Positions 32,071 to 41,338 of a stretch of DNA of 64,000 bases are shown piece by piece. The DNA comes from Ruegeria arenilitoris (GTDB taxonomy: Bacteria > Pseudomonadota > Alphaproteobacteria > Rhodobacterales > Rhodobacteraceae), in the NCBI RefSeq assembly GCF_013030985.1, contig NZ_WPYP01000014.1, positions 1-64,000 on the forward strand. Direction: 5' to 3'. A program made the position numbers and the translations under genes. The stretch's first letter is position 1. Each line of letters begins with the position of its first letter. The notes beneath the pieces were generated by a model that was not told the origin of the DNA, did not search any database, and saw only the letters and a program-made list of their open reading frames with translations.

Positions 32071-33169
32071 AAGTCAACGAAAATCCGAGTTGCGGCAAAA
32101 TTGAAACGCGCATCCCTTTATTAACAATGACTTCCGGGATGCTCCAAGGAGTAGGTCTAAGGCGCTAAAGTCTTTGTGGCGAAGGCTGAGCTGAAATTGG
32201 CGGCAAGTTCGGCCACTTGTTTCGACCGAATTTCAACTGCGGGCCGGAATCATGCCCAGCCGGTCGAATCGCGGTTACTTGGTCTCTGAGTGAAGTTGAA
32301 ACTGCCAGCGCATCCAGATGTGACGTTCAGTGGCATCTGATTGCACATGCCAGATGCAGGAATTCGTTTCTGCCGCTGTCGCGAAGGGCAGGGGCCCAGT
32401 AAGCGAGCCGGGAAAAGTGGGTTCCCGCAACCGCACAGGTATCAATGCAACCATGTTCGAGCCGGTCAAAACAGTCGTGATGCTGGAAAACCAGGCAGTC
32501 TGACGGCGATGTGGTGGGATTGGCCCATCTCTGCCTAAATCTGATCAACGCTTGTTTTTCCGGTCGCGCAGGGCGACATGATCGTGTGATCCGCAGCGCA
32601 ATAACTCTCGAGACTGTCCGGGGCTGTGCGTTGCGATGCATCGAAGTAAGCCACATCCTGATCATCTTCCAGAACGCTGATTGATGTCGGTTTCCAGTGT
32701 CTTGAGCTCGGGGGTCCGTACCAGATCCACGTCGCCGGACCGTAAAAGCTGGATCCGCTCATGATCCGGCAATGCCCGCCTGACGCGGACGTGTACCTGT
32801 GGCGCAAGCAGATACCTCTGCGGTTGAAGACTGCGTGTCGGCCGAGGGAATACGCTGTGAAACCCAATTCGCCAAAACGATCGCCATGGGGGACATTGTT
32901 CGGGTCCATTCGAAAATGACCGATCTGTCGGTCGAAGGCGATCTGAGCATCGGGTACATGGATATCTTTCGCTTCAACGACGAAGGTCTGATCGTTGAGC
33001 CTTGGGATATCGAAGAAGCCAAAACCGGTGAATCCGCCAACGAAAATGATATGCTTGGCTATCCGGCTGAATGAGAGTGACGGGGCGGGGCACCTTTCGG
33101 TGCTCCGCAGCCTCTATCTGGTCAGTTGAAGGAGCGCTGGATTCCGACCAACACGTGCATGAACGTCTG
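32071..33169. other. Gene-poor region with decayed coding sequence
   Basis: About 1.1 kb between the aromatic-operon promoter and the Tm-1-like gene. No intact gene with a ribosome site is seen on either strand. The right part holds a SnoaL-like remnant listed separately; the rest shows short overlapping frames with no recognisable family and is probably old, decayed sequence. Confidence 0.55.
32862..33074 (+). pseudogene. SnoaL-like (NTF2-fold) C-terminal remnant
   Basis: The frame reads TQFAKTIAMGDIVRVHSKMT, then IGYMDIFRFNDEGLIVEPWD and EEAKTGESANENDMLGYPAE. This is the C-terminal half of SnoaL-like / NTF2-fold proteins, in which IFRFNDEGLIVEHWD is typical. No start or N-terminal half with the family's first helices lies upstream, so it is a fragment. 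It converges on the Tm-1-like gene. Confidence 0.55.
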
Positions 33170-34405
33170 CTAGGTTTTGCTGACAACTCCGTTCTCGACC
33201 CAGTTATCGAATTGAGCCAAAACGGCGTCGCAAAATGCAGCGTCATTGATGTGCGCATCCAGTTCGGTCATCGGCACCCGGCCCGGCATGACCTTGCGGG
33301 CTTCGTCGACCATGTCTGCAAGGGCTGCGGGGTCATGGGCTTCCTCGCCTTCCTTGTCCCATGCCTCGACGCCTTGCACCGGCAGGAAGAAATGAACCGG
33401 CCCGGTTGCTGCCTCCAGCCGGTTTGCCAGTTCTCCTATCCAGGCCCGGCGTTCCTCGCCGTTGAAGACCGAGCTTTTGATCAGGCGGTTATGTTCGTGA
33501 AAGGGGCGGTCTGCATATTGATCGGGTATCTCTTGCCAGCCCGCAAAGTCCAGCAGGTCGAGCGCCCCGGGGGCGACCATCTGTGGCGTGCCAACACGCC
33601 CGGCGTTGGTTACGCGATCCTCTCCGCTTGAGACAACGGAGCCTGCCAGCAAATTGCCGAACTCCTGCATACAGAAGTCCATCACGCAGGCAAAGGCGCC
33701 CTCGGCGGCAAGTTTCTCGAAGGCCATGCCGCCCATGCCGGTCGAGTGGAACACTGCGACCTCAAAGCCGCGCTCTTCCAATGCTGGCTTCAGGGTTTTC
33801 ATGTAACGCAGGCAGGACGACCCAAGGCTGGTCATGCCGATCAGAGGTTTGCTGCGATCCGGCGCGATGGCGGCTTTGGCGGCGCCGACCACGGCCCCTG
33901 CGGCCTGAGCCAGCGAGGACCGGCAGATTGAATTCATACCGTACAGCCCCCCGGCCCACAGGATCATCTGAATGTCGGGGGCCAGCCGATGCGGCGGGAT
34001 CAGCGGCGAGAAGCTGACGGTTGAGACGATGTATTTCGGCACCCCCATCGGCAGAGCCTGCGCGCAATCCAGCGCGAGGTCGGTGCCCATAGTGCCGCCA
34101 GTGGCCAACATTCCGTCAAACCGGCCATCGGCATAGGCCTTTGCCACTACTTTCGCGGCCCCGGCAGACATGACACGGAACGCCTTGTTCTCGTCCCCCA
34201 GCGCGATCACCTCGTCGATGGACATGCCTTCGGAGGCGGCGACGTCGTGTTTCGAGATATCGGTCGGCGTCTCCGGGTCGCCCAGAACGGACACATCCAT
34301 TGTCAGTACATCTGCGCCCTGCGCCCGTACGGCGTCCTCGATGAACCGCATCTCGGGGTCTTTGGTGTCGTATGTCCCAATCAGCAGGATCGTTTTGTTG
34401 GTCAT
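33170..34405 (-). CDS. Tm-1-like ATP-binding domain protein (UPF0261)
   Basis: A 411-residue protein of the UPF0261/Tm-1 family. It opens ILLIGTYDTKDPEMRFIED, has ATGGTMGTDLAL near 100 and IGMTSLGSSCLRYMKTL near 190, and a second Rossmann-like half. Characterised relatives are an ATP-binding viral-resistance protein in tomato and bacterial proteins of unclear role next to catabolic genes. The start at MTNKTI has a GGAGG site. It ends the operon with the kinase and PLP enzyme; no function can be assigned. Confidence 0.85.
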   Translation of the reverse strand: MTNKTILLIGTYDTKDPEMRFIEDAVRAQGADVLTMDVSVLGDPETPTDISKHDVAASEGMSIDEVIALGDENKAFRVMSAGAAKVVAKAYADGRFDGMLATGGTMGTDLALDCAQALPMGVPKYIVSTVSFSPLIPPHRLAPDIQMILWAGGLYGMNSICRSSLAQAAGAVVGAAKAAIAPDRSKPLIGMTSLGSSCLRYMKTLKPALEERGFEVAVFHSTGMGGMAFEKLAAEGAFACVMDFCMQEFGNLLAGSVVSSGEDRVTNAGRVGTPQMVAPGALDLLDFAGWQEIPDQYADRPFHEHNRLIKSSVFNGEERRAWIGELANRLEAATGPVHFFLPVQGVEAWDKEGEEAHDPAALADMVDEARKVMPGRVPMTELDAHINDAAFCDAVLAQFDNWVENGVVSKT

Positions 34406-34428
34406 TGGTTTCCTCCCGTCCATGCGTG

Positions 34429-35361
34429 TTATCCGAGGTAGTGCGTCAGCAGTCCCCGGGCGGTTTCAATGAACCGCGTATTGCGTGCCTGTGACCCATC
34501 TTCGTCCATCCGGGACGATATCCAGCCGACATACGTGACCGCGCGCAGGGCCATGAACAGATCGAGATGCTTAGTGTCGAGCGCTCGTTCTGACCGATAT
34601 CCCTCAAGCAGAGCCTCTTGCAGAGCGTCGTGGTCCGGCTCGCGCAGGTTTTTCAGCATTGTTGTGGCGAGGTCGAACAGGCGGAACCCAAACCCCGCAT
34701 CGTCGAAGTCAATCAACCAAAGCTTTTCGCCGTGGATCATCACGTTTTCGCGCACCAGATCGGCGTGGATCAGGCCAAAATCCAGCTGACTTTCGATCTG
34801 TTGCAAGTGGCTGTTCGCTGTATCGCGAAACGCGGCGAACAGGGCACGATCCTCGTCCGAAAGCGTGGGGTTCTCCCAAAATCGATCCCACAGAGGGGCA
34901 TCGCCCAGCAGCCCGGCACGGTCCCAGGACCAACGCGCAAAGCCATCTGGCCGGGTCCAGGCATCGCTGGTCTCGTGCAGCTTTGCCATCTCGCGTCCGA
35001 GGGCCCGGAATATCCCGGTGCGGTCGTCATGGTCGATCCCGGATTCGGTCGATCCCAGCGGGCGACCGGACAGCCAGTCCAGCATATCGACCTGAATGCC
35101 GTCCAGCAGATGCAGATAGCGTCCGTTCTTGGCCGGCACAGGCGTGGGTACACCGACGCCCTTGGCGCCAAGCTCGATAACCCACTGCAACTCGGACCGC
35201 AGGGCGGCGTCCGAATGCAGCCCCTGACGGTGCAGGCGCAGGGCAAAGCTTTTCCCGCCGGTCTGAACCCGATAGACATGGTTTTCACGGGCTGCGACCA
35301 GAGACCATTCAGCGTCGTCCATGCCCCAAAGGGTCAGGGCTTGCTCGACAATCCGGGTCAT
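34429..35361 (-). CDS. APH-fold small-molecule kinase (hydroxylysine/amine kinase-like)
   Basis: A 310-residue protein of the aminoglycoside phosphotransferase/choline kinase fold. It has the ATP-side SFALRLHR near 38-45, the catalytic loop LIHADLVRENVMIHG near 198-212 and the metal-binding LIDFDDAGFGFR near 217-228. It overlaps the PLP-enzyme gene by 4 bases (ATGA), so the two are translationally coupled. In animals and bacteria such pairs are hydroxylysine kinase with phosphohydroxylysine lyase. The substrate is probably a beta-hydroxylated amine (inference). Confidence 0.82.
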   Translation of the reverse strand: MTRIVEQALTLWGMDDAEWSLVAARENHVYRVQTGGKSFALRLHRQGLHSDAALRSELQWVIELGAKGVGVPTPVPAKNGRYLHLLDGIQVDMLDWLSGRPLGSTESGIDHDDRTGIFRALGREMAKLHETSDAWTRPDGFARWSWDRAGLLGDAPLWDRFWENPTLSDEDRALFAAFRDTANSHLQQIESQLDFGLIHADLVRENVMIHGEKLWLIDFDDAGFGFRLFDLATTMLKNLREPDHDALQEALLEGYRSERALDTKHLDLFMALRAVTYVGWISSRMDEDGSQARNTRFIETARGLLTHYLG

Positions 35362-36653
35362 AAGGTCAGCGGGGTTTCGGCCAAAACCTCGTCCAGTGTG
35401 TCAAACAGCAGATCGGCATTCTCTTTCGAGAACGGCATCGGTGGCCGGATCTTGAGCGTGTTCTTGTGGCGGCCCAGTTTGGAATGGATGATCCCCCGGT
35501 GCCGCATCGCATTGATCACCCGATCGGTGAACTCGCTGGCCGGTTCCTTGCTTTGACGATCCAGCACCATTTCGGCCCCGAAAATCAGGCCCGAGCCGCG
35601 CACGTCACCGATGAAATCGTATTTCTGCTGTAATGCCGACATGCGGGCGCGGGCATGATCGCCCACCACCTTGGCATTGGCGACAAGGTTCTTGTCCTCA
35701 ATCTCTTCCAGCACCGCCATGGCTGCGGCGCATGAGACCGGGTTGCCGCCGAACGTGTTGAAGTACCGATAGCCCTTGCGAAACGTGGTCAGGGCTTCGC
35801 TGCGCGTCACCACGCCGCCCACTGGATGGCCATTGGCCATCGGTTTGCCCATTGTCATGATATCCGGCACCACGCCCATTTTCTGATGCGCCCACATATG
35901 GGTGCCAGTGCGGCCAAAGCCGGATTGCACCTCATCACAGATCAGCAGGCCACCGGCCTTGTGCACCACTTCGGCCACAGGTTTCAGCCAGCCGTCGGGA
36001 TGGTCGGGGAAGCCTTCGTTCAGGAAGTATGGGCAGACCACCAAGGCGGCGAACCCAATGCCTGACTTCTCATGCTCGGCGATCTGTTCGGCCACGGCAT
36101 CGGCAAACTTGCGGCCGTCCGGGTCCGGGGTGCGATAGCTGTCAGGGGCTTCCACAAACCGGAAATACTGATCCAGACCAAAGCCAACGGTCGGCACGTT
36201 CGACTTGCTCAGCTGGCTGACCAGAGAGGTGTTGCCGTGATAGGTCGCATCCGTGGCGATGATGCCGCGCTTGCCGGTCATGCCCTCGGCCATGCGTAGG
36301 GCGATGTCGTTTGCTTCGGACCCGGTGCAGGTCAGGATGGCTGTGTCCAGCGAGGCATCCATCGTGCCGGTCAGTTTCTCGACATAGTCCAGAATACCGT
36401 CGTGCAGATAGCGGGTATGGGTGTTGAGCGTCGACGCCTGACGGCAGATCGCGTCGACCACGCGCGGGTTGCAGTGACCGACATGTGGCACATTGTTGTA
36501 ACAATCCAGGTATTTGCGACCGTCCGCGTCCCACAACCAGACACCTTCACCCTTCACGATATGAAGCGGCTCATCGTAAAAGGTCGAAACATTCGGGCCC
36601 AGCAGCTTGGCCCGGCGTTCAACAAGCTCGGCAGATTTCGGGGGAAGCGTCAT
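35358..36653 (-). CDS. Class III PLP enzyme, aminotransferase or amino-alcohol phosphate phospho-lyase
   Basis: A 431-residue fold-type I PLP protein. The segment YLDCYNNVPHVGHCNPRVVD near 48-67 resembles the AGXT2L phospho-lyase branch. The PLP site is visible as LLICDEVQSGFGRTG near 232 and the lysine in MTMGKPMANGHPVGG near 265-279. Family members are transaminases or lyases that release ammonia and phosphate from phospho-ethanolamine or phospho-hydroxylysine. Coupling to a kinase favours the lyase reading. It lies 15 bases after the aldehyde dehydrogenase gene. Confidence 0.83.
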   Translation of the reverse strand: MTLPPKSAELVERRAKLLGPNVSTFYDEPLHIVKGEGVWLWDADGRKYLDCYNNVPHVGHCNPRVVDAICRQASTLNTHTRYLHDGILDYVEKLTGTMDASLDTAILTCTGSEANDIALRMAEGMTGKRGIIATDATYHGNTSLVSQLSKSNVPTVGFGLDQYFRFVEAPDSYRTPDPDGRKFADAVAEQIAEHEKSGIGFAALVVCPYFLNEGFPDHPDGWLKPVAEVVHKAGGLLICDEVQSGFGRTGTHMWAHQKMGVVPDIMTMGKPMANGHPVGGVVTRSEALTTFRKGYRYFNTFGGNPVSCAAAMAVLEEIEDKNLVANAKVVGDHARARMSALQQKYDFIGDVRGSGLIFGAEMVLDRQSKEPASEFTDRVINAMRHRGIIHSKLGRHKNTLKIRPPMPFSKENADLLFDTLDEVLAETPLTL

Positions 36654-36668
36654 GCGGTTGGCCCTTGG

Positions 36669-38153
36669 TCAGAGTTTTATCCATGCGGTTTTCAGATCGA
36701 GGTATTTCTCAAACGCATGAAGGGATTTGTCATGCCCATTGCCCGACTGCCCCATGCCACCCAGCGGAACGGTCAAGTCAGACCCGCCATAGGTGTTCAC
36801 GTGCACGACGCCCGCACGGATTCCCGCGATCATACGGTGCGCGCGGCTCAGGTTCGACGTCCACACCCCCGAGGACAGACCGTAGACCGTGGAGTTGGCC
36901 AACTGTATCGCCTCGTCCTCGTCCTTGAAGGGCGTCACGGCCAAAACCGGGCCAAACACCTCGTTCTGGAACAGGTTGTCGGTGGGCTTCACTTTGGTCA
37001 TTACGGTCGGCGCCATATAGTAACCGCCGGTTTCCTCAAGAATGCGGCCGCCACCTGTGCGACGCTCGGCGCCTTCGGCCTCGGCCCTGGCGACGAATTC
37101 CAGGTTGGAGTCCAGTTCGGGCAGTGAATGAACCGCGCCAATTTGCGTGTCCAGGTCCAGTGGGTTGCCGACGCGCATCGCTTCGGCATGTTTGACAAGT
37201 TCGGCAACAAATTCGTCGTGGATGTCCTCTTGTACAAGCAGGCGAGATCCGGCGATGCAAATCTGGCCGGCGTTGCGGAAGATGCCGCCCGCCGATACTT
37301 TGGCGGCTTCGCTCAGGTCCGGGGCGTCGTTGAAGACGATGTTGGGGGATTTGCCGCCCAGTTCCAGATAGCAGCGTTTCATATTCGACCGTGCCGAGTA
37401 TTCCAGCAACCGCCGACCTGTCGCGCCCGAGCCGGTGAACACCATGATGTCTACATCCATCGATAGCGCCAGCGTTTCACCCACCACCCGGCCCGAACCG
37501 GTGACGACATTCAGCACGCCGTCGGGCACTCCGGCCTCAGCCGCCAGTTCGGCCAGTTTCAATAGCGACAAGGATGCGCTTTCCGCCGGTTTGAGCACCA
37601 CTGAGTTGCCGGTTGCCAGCGCCGGGGCCAGTTTCCAGCTGCCGATCATCAGCGGCATGTTCCAAGGCACAATCGCGCCAACCACCCCAACCGGCGCGTG
37701 ATGGATCAGGCCCAACACGCTTTCGGCCGTGGGGGCGATCTGGCCATAGACCTTGTCAATCGCCTCGGCGTAATAGCGGAACGTACCGGCCGCTGACATC
37801 GGCTCGGCCTTCATGGCCATGGTAATCTCGGTGCCATTGTCGCGCACACCCAGAACTGCCAGTTCAAGGGCGTGCTTTTCGATCAGATCGGCCAGTTTCA
37901 GCAGTACTTTCTTGCGCTCGGCCGGGGATTGGCGCGACCAGCGACCATCTTCGAACGCAGCCCGAGCGGTGGCAATCGCTGCCTCCATATCCGCCGGAGT
38001 GCCTTCGGCAATCTGGGTCAGAACCGTGCCATCAACCGGCGACAGAACATCCCGGTGACCGCCTTCCGAGGCAGCGATCCAGCGACCCCCGATGAAGTGC
38101 GAACGGGGGGACAGAACCTGAGATCGCAGGGCGTCAATGTCGGATTGGTTCAT
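36669..38153 (-). CDS. NAD(P)-dependent aldehyde dehydrogenase
   Basis: A 494-residue ALDH. The glutamate base is in LELGGKSPNIVF near 268-279 and the catalytic cysteine in FRNAGQICIAGSR near 296-308; NPW-type cofactor contact appears as VGAIVPWNMPLM. It resembles PuuC and betaine/aminoaldehyde dehydrogenases. Between the TTT permease and the PLP enzyme it should oxidise the aldehyde produced by that enzyme; the actual aldehyde is not known. Confidence 0.93.
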   Translation of the reverse strand: MNQSDIDALRSQVLSPRSHFIGGRWIAASEGGHRDVLSPVDGTVLTQIAEGTPADMEAAIATARAAFEDGRWSRQSPAERKKVLLKLADLIEKHALELAVLGVRDNGTEITMAMKAEPMSAAGTFRYYAEAIDKVYGQIAPTAESVLGLIHHAPVGVVGAIVPWNMPLMIGSWKLAPALATGNSVVLKPAESASLSLLKLAELAAEAGVPDGVLNVVTGSGRVVGETLALSMDVDIMVFTGSGATGRRLLEYSARSNMKRCYLELGGKSPNIVFNDAPDLSEAAKVSAGGIFRNAGQICIAGSRLLVQEDIHDEFVAELVKHAEAMRVGNPLDLDTQIGAVHSLPELDSNLEFVARAEAEGAERRTGGGRILEETGGYYMAPTVMTKVKPTDNLFQNEVFGPVLAVTPFKDEDEAIQLANSTVYGLSSGVWTSNLSRAHRMIAGIRAGVVHVNTYGGSDLTVPLGGMGQSGNGHDKSLHAFEKYLDLKTAWIKL

Positions 38154-38160
38154 GGCAGGG

Positions 38161-39693
38161 TTACCCTTGCTGATTGGGGTGATCGGAATCGACCGGTAGC
38201 GCGGTCGGCTCGGGTTTCAGCTTGTTGCGGAATTCAAAGTACAGCGTGCGGAGATGAAGCAGCAGGATCAATACGATCAGCGCTGTCAGGATCGCGGCAA
38301 TCGGGCGGTCGACGAAATCGAGCGGTGATTTGACCCGAGCCATGGCGCTGCGCAGTTTGACCTCCATGATGCCGCCCAGAACCATGCCCAGGATGATCGG
38401 AACAATCGGCAGGTCCAGCCGTTTGAGGATCAGACCGAACACACCAAATCCGGCGGCAATGGCGCAGTCGGTGATTGAGTTGCGCAAGCTATAGACGCCG
38501 ACAAAGGCCAGGATCAGGATCATGATGCCCAGGAACCGGGTCGGGATCTGGATGATCTTCAGCAGCAGGTTGGTCGAGAACAGCAGGAACACCAGAACGA
38601 TGACGTTCAGCAGGATCAGCGCCATATAGAGCGCCATCACAAAGTCCATCTGGTTTTCGAACAGCTGCGGTCCGGGGATGACGTTGTGCACGTAGAACAC
38701 CGACAGCATCATCGCGGTCAGCGCCTCGCCCGGGATACCCAACGCCAGCAGCGGGATCATGGCCGCGCCGGGTACGGCGTTGTTGGCGGCCTCGGACGCC
38801 ACCAGCCCCTCGGGTGAACCATCCCCGAATTTGTCGGGGTCTTTCGACGTCTTTTGCGCATAGGTGTAGGACAGGAATTGCGAGGTAAACTCACCCGTGC
38901 CCGGCACCATGCCCATGAACACGCCGATACTCGAGGACACGGTGGCAACACGTTTGATGCCCAGCAGTTCCTTGAGACCGGCAAAGATGTTGCCGCTGAC
39001 ATGCGCTTCACCCGGGGCGTGGTTCTTTTCCAGCAACAACAGCAGCGCCTGACTGATCGCAAACAGGCCCAGTACGACCACGATCAGGTCAACGCCAGAG
39101 GCCAGCCAGCTTTGGTCAAAAGTAAAGCGGCGGGTGTATTTGACCGGCTCAAGCCCGACGGTGTTAAGGAAGATACCGAAGGCCGCCAGCATACCGGCCG
39201 CAAAAATCTGTCCGCGGTGGGCGAGGATCACCAGAATGATCCCAAGAAGGGCGGCCAGGAATATCTCGCGGCTGCCGAAATGCGGTGCGATCAACGCCAG
39301 AACCGGAGACAGGATCATCAGGCAGATGATGGCGAAAACGCCGCCAAAGAAGGATGCGGAGTAGGCCAGTGACAGCGCGCGGTGCCCTTGTCCGCGTTTG
39401 GTCATCGGATAGCCGTCATAGGTGGTCAGCGCGTTCACCGCTGTGCCCGGCGTGTTGATCAGAATGGCCGGAATGGCGCCGCCATACATGGACGAGCCAT
39501 AAATACCCAACAGCAGCGTCAGGCCGACAATGGGCTCAAATGCAAATGTAGCGGGCAACAGGATGGCAATCGCCACAGCCGCGCCGACTCCGGGCAGCGC
39601 GCCGATGATGACCCCACCGATCGAGCCGATCAGAAGGGCAACAATCACCTGCCATTGCGTCAGAATAGAAAGCCCGGACAGAAACGTTTCCAT
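38161..39693 (-). CDS. tctA: Tripartite tricarboxylate transporter permease TctA
   Basis: A 510-residue large permease with about 11 to 12 helices. Family segments are IGALPGVGAAVAIAILLPAT near 30-49 and GMVPGTGEFTSQFLSYTYAQ near 260, with AIPAILINTPGTAVNALTTY near 72. It works with the periplasmic TctC and small TctB proteins for sodium-driven carboxylate or related solute uptake. It starts 8 bases after tctB. Confidence 0.95.
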   Translation of the reverse strand: METFLSGLSILTQWQVIVALLIGSIGGVIIGALPGVGAAVAIAILLPATFAFEPIVGLTLLLGIYGSSMYGGAIPAILINTPGTAVNALTTYDGYPMTKRGQGHRALSLAYSASFFGGVFAIICLMILSPVLALIAPHFGSREIFLAALLGIILVILAHRGQIFAAGMLAAFGIFLNTVGLEPVKYTRRFTFDQSWLASGVDLIVVVLGLFAISQALLLLLEKNHAPGEAHVSGNIFAGLKELLGIKRVATVSSSIGVFMGMVPGTGEFTSQFLSYTYAQKTSKDPDKFGDGSPEGLVASEAANNAVPGAAMIPLLALGIPGEALTAMMLSVFYVHNVIPGPQLFENQMDFVMALYMALILLNVIVLVFLLFSTNLLLKIIQIPTRFLGIMILILAFVGVYSLRNSITDCAIAAGFGVFGLILKRLDLPIVPIILGMVLGGIMEVKLRSAMARVKSPLDFVDRPIAAILTALIVLILLLHLRTLYFEFRNKLKPEPTALPVDSDHPNQQG

Positions 39694-39701
39694 GGCGAAC
39701 C

Positions 39702-40238
39702 TCAGAGATAAGTCAGCGCAAAGGCGCGTACGGATTCCGGCAGGTATTCATAGACGGCGCCTGCCGGAATTTTGACCTGTAGAAAGGCGCGGAAGATGAC
39801 CGTCACCGCGACACCGAACGCCGCCGCAAGGCCAAGGGCCCCGGCGCTCCGGAACCCGGTGCGGATTGCAAGAAAAACCGCGAATAGAACGGTCGATGGC
39901 AGGTATCCCAAAAGCGGGACAATCGCGACATAGACCAGAAAATAGGCGACGTATTCAAAGGACCGCAGCCAAAACGCCACTTCGGGCCAGCGCCCTGGAA
40001 TACGGTCTGAAATGGCCGAGCTGAGCCAGTGCAAAAAGGCAAAGATTGCCATTGCCCAAAGCGAGACCATTGGCCAGAAGCCGGGTTGTGCAAACCACTT
40101 GGTTCGCTTGACGACCTGGGTCTGCTCACCCAATTGAGTCAGTAGGAAAACAGCAAAAACCAGAAAGGCCAAAGCAAAAACAACATCGCCGGGGCGGCGG
40201 TACCGTTTGAACATGTCTTGCAGCGTTTTGGCTATCAT
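39702..40238 (-). CDS. tctB: Tripartite tricarboxylate transporter small subunit TctB
   Basis: A 178-residue protein with four hydrophobic helices (about 18-36, 52-70, 88-112, 122-150), typical of TctB. A GGGAGGGG ribosome site precedes the ATG. It lies between tctC and tctA, separated from tctC by a strong stem-loop that should reduce its transcription relative to the binding protein. Confidence 0.85.
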   Translation of the reverse strand: MIAKTLQDMFKRYRRPGDVVFALAFLVFAVFLLTQLGEQTQVVKRTKWFAQPGFWPMVSLWAMAIFAFLHWLSSAISDRIPGRWPEVAFWLRSFEYVAYFLVYVAIVPLLGYLPSTVLFAVFLAIRTGFRSAGALGLAAAFGVAVTVIFRAFLQVKIPAGAVYEYLPESVRAFALTYL

Positions 40239-40262
40239 GGTCCCCTCCCTGACCGCTGAAAA

Positions 40263-40289
40263 GGTCGCGCGGGAAACGCCCGCGCGACC
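40263..40289 (-). terminator. Attenuator-type stem-loop between tctC and tctB
   Basis: GGTCGCGCGGG-AAACG-CCCGCGCGACC, a perfect 11-bp stem. In the direction of transcription (minus) it is followed by TTTT, so it is a true terminator-like structure. It probably allows partial read-through and higher expression of the periplasmic binding protein. Confidence 0.7.
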
Positions 40290-40300
40290 CTATGGTTCGA

Positions 40301-41230
40301 TTATTCGCCCACAATGGCCTGGATGGCGCCGATCGTTTCGCTATCGCTTGCGATCTGGGCGTTTGATGCGTCGGCATCCAGCCAATAGATCAGAACACCG
40401 GTCTCACCGATCAGGTTTTGCGCCTTTTCGGTCTGCAGCGCCTTCTGTGCAGCGGCGGCGATTTTTTCACGCGCTTCCGCCGGAGTGTCCTTGTGTACAA
40501 ACAGACCGTTCCAAAGCGCCACATTCAGATCGGGGTGCAGTTCGCTGACCGTTGGCGTGTCCGGTGTCAGGCTAATGCGCTCGTTGCCAATGCTTGCCAG
40601 AACGTTGACATCGTCCAGGCAGGGCAGGATCAGCTGCAACGTGGTGTTGATCACATCGACATCGCCGGAGGCCAGCGTGTTGCAGTCCAGGGCATCAAAT
40701 GCAGCCTCGCTTGCAAAATCAAAGCCCGAGCTGATCGCGGCGGCAAAGGTCACCTGGGTGGGCGGCAGGAACGAGCCGAAGTGACCCAGCGCCACGTCGT
40801 TTTCCTTGCCATAGGCGACCAGTTCTTCCCAGTTGGTGAATGCCGCGTCTTTGCCTGATGCGATCACGAACGGATAGGTCATGAAAATGCCGATCGGCTC
40901 GAACGGGTTGGGGGACAGTTCAGGAATGCCGATCTGGGGGCCGCCGATGGGAACGTCCGTCACGAAGGACCCGATGGTATAGCCATCCGCCGGAGCGGTT
41001 GCCACTTCGACAGCGCCGGGGAACGGGCCGCCGCCACCGCCGGGTTTGTTCACGACCGCAGCGGGAACGCCATACATCGCCTGAAATTCGTCCGCGATGA
41101 TCCGTGTCAGAACGTCTTCCAGATCGCCCGGGGGCCACGGAACGACAAAAGAGACCGGCTTCTCTGGATACTCGGCCAGTGCGGCTGTTGCAGAAGCAAC
41201 AAACGCTGCGGCTGTTAGAACTTTCTTCAT
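40301..41230 (-). CDS. tctC: Tripartite tricarboxylate transporter binding protein TctC
   Basis: A 309-residue periplasmic protein with a signal peptide (about 1-20, cleavage after ALA). YPEKPVSFVVPWPPG, the typical TctC opening, follows, then VVNKPGGGGGPF near 60 and a TIGSF ligand region. The ATG at MKKVLT is preferred over a GTG two codons upstream because of spacing to GGGAGG. Ligand unknown. Its promoter faces the IclR gene across a 27-base inverted repeat. Confidence 0.92.
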   Translation of the reverse strand: MKKVLTAAAFVASATAALAEYPEKPVSFVVPWPPGDLEDVLTRIIADEFQAMYGVPAAVVNKPGGGGGPFPGAVEVATAPADGYTIGSFVTDVPIGGPQIGIPELSPNPFEPIGIFMTYPFVIASGKDAAFTNWEELVAYGKENDVALGHFGSFLPPTQVTFAAAISSGFDFASEAAFDALDCNTLASGDVDVINTTLQLILPCLDDVNVLASIGNERISLTPDTPTVSELHPDLNVALWNGLFVHKDTPAEAREKIAAAAQKALQTEKAQNLIGETGVLIYWLDADASNAQIASDSETIGAIQAIVGE

Positions 41231-41267
41231 TGACACCTCCCGTTAGTGGTTCATTATTTGATCCGCG

Positions 41268-41294
41268 TTAACAATAATAATGTTGCTTTGTTAA
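41268..41294. promoter_or_regulatory. 27-bp inverted repeat between tctC and iclR-like gene
   Basis: Arms TTAACAA (41268-41274) and TTGTTAA (41288-41294) are perfect complements separated by 13 bases. An inner AACA/TGTT pair adds to the AT-rich dyad. It lies between divergent promoters and is the likely IclR-family operator. Confidence 0.55.
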
Positions 41295-41338
41295 GCTTGT
41301 TCTGTCAAGTATTACCTTAACGGGAGGATGTGAATCAT

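Noticed and set aside
32535..32909. Possible 124-codon gene on the minus strand in the gene-poor region
   Set aside because: No ribosome site, no family resemblance, and it overlaps the SnoaL-like remnant in antisense.
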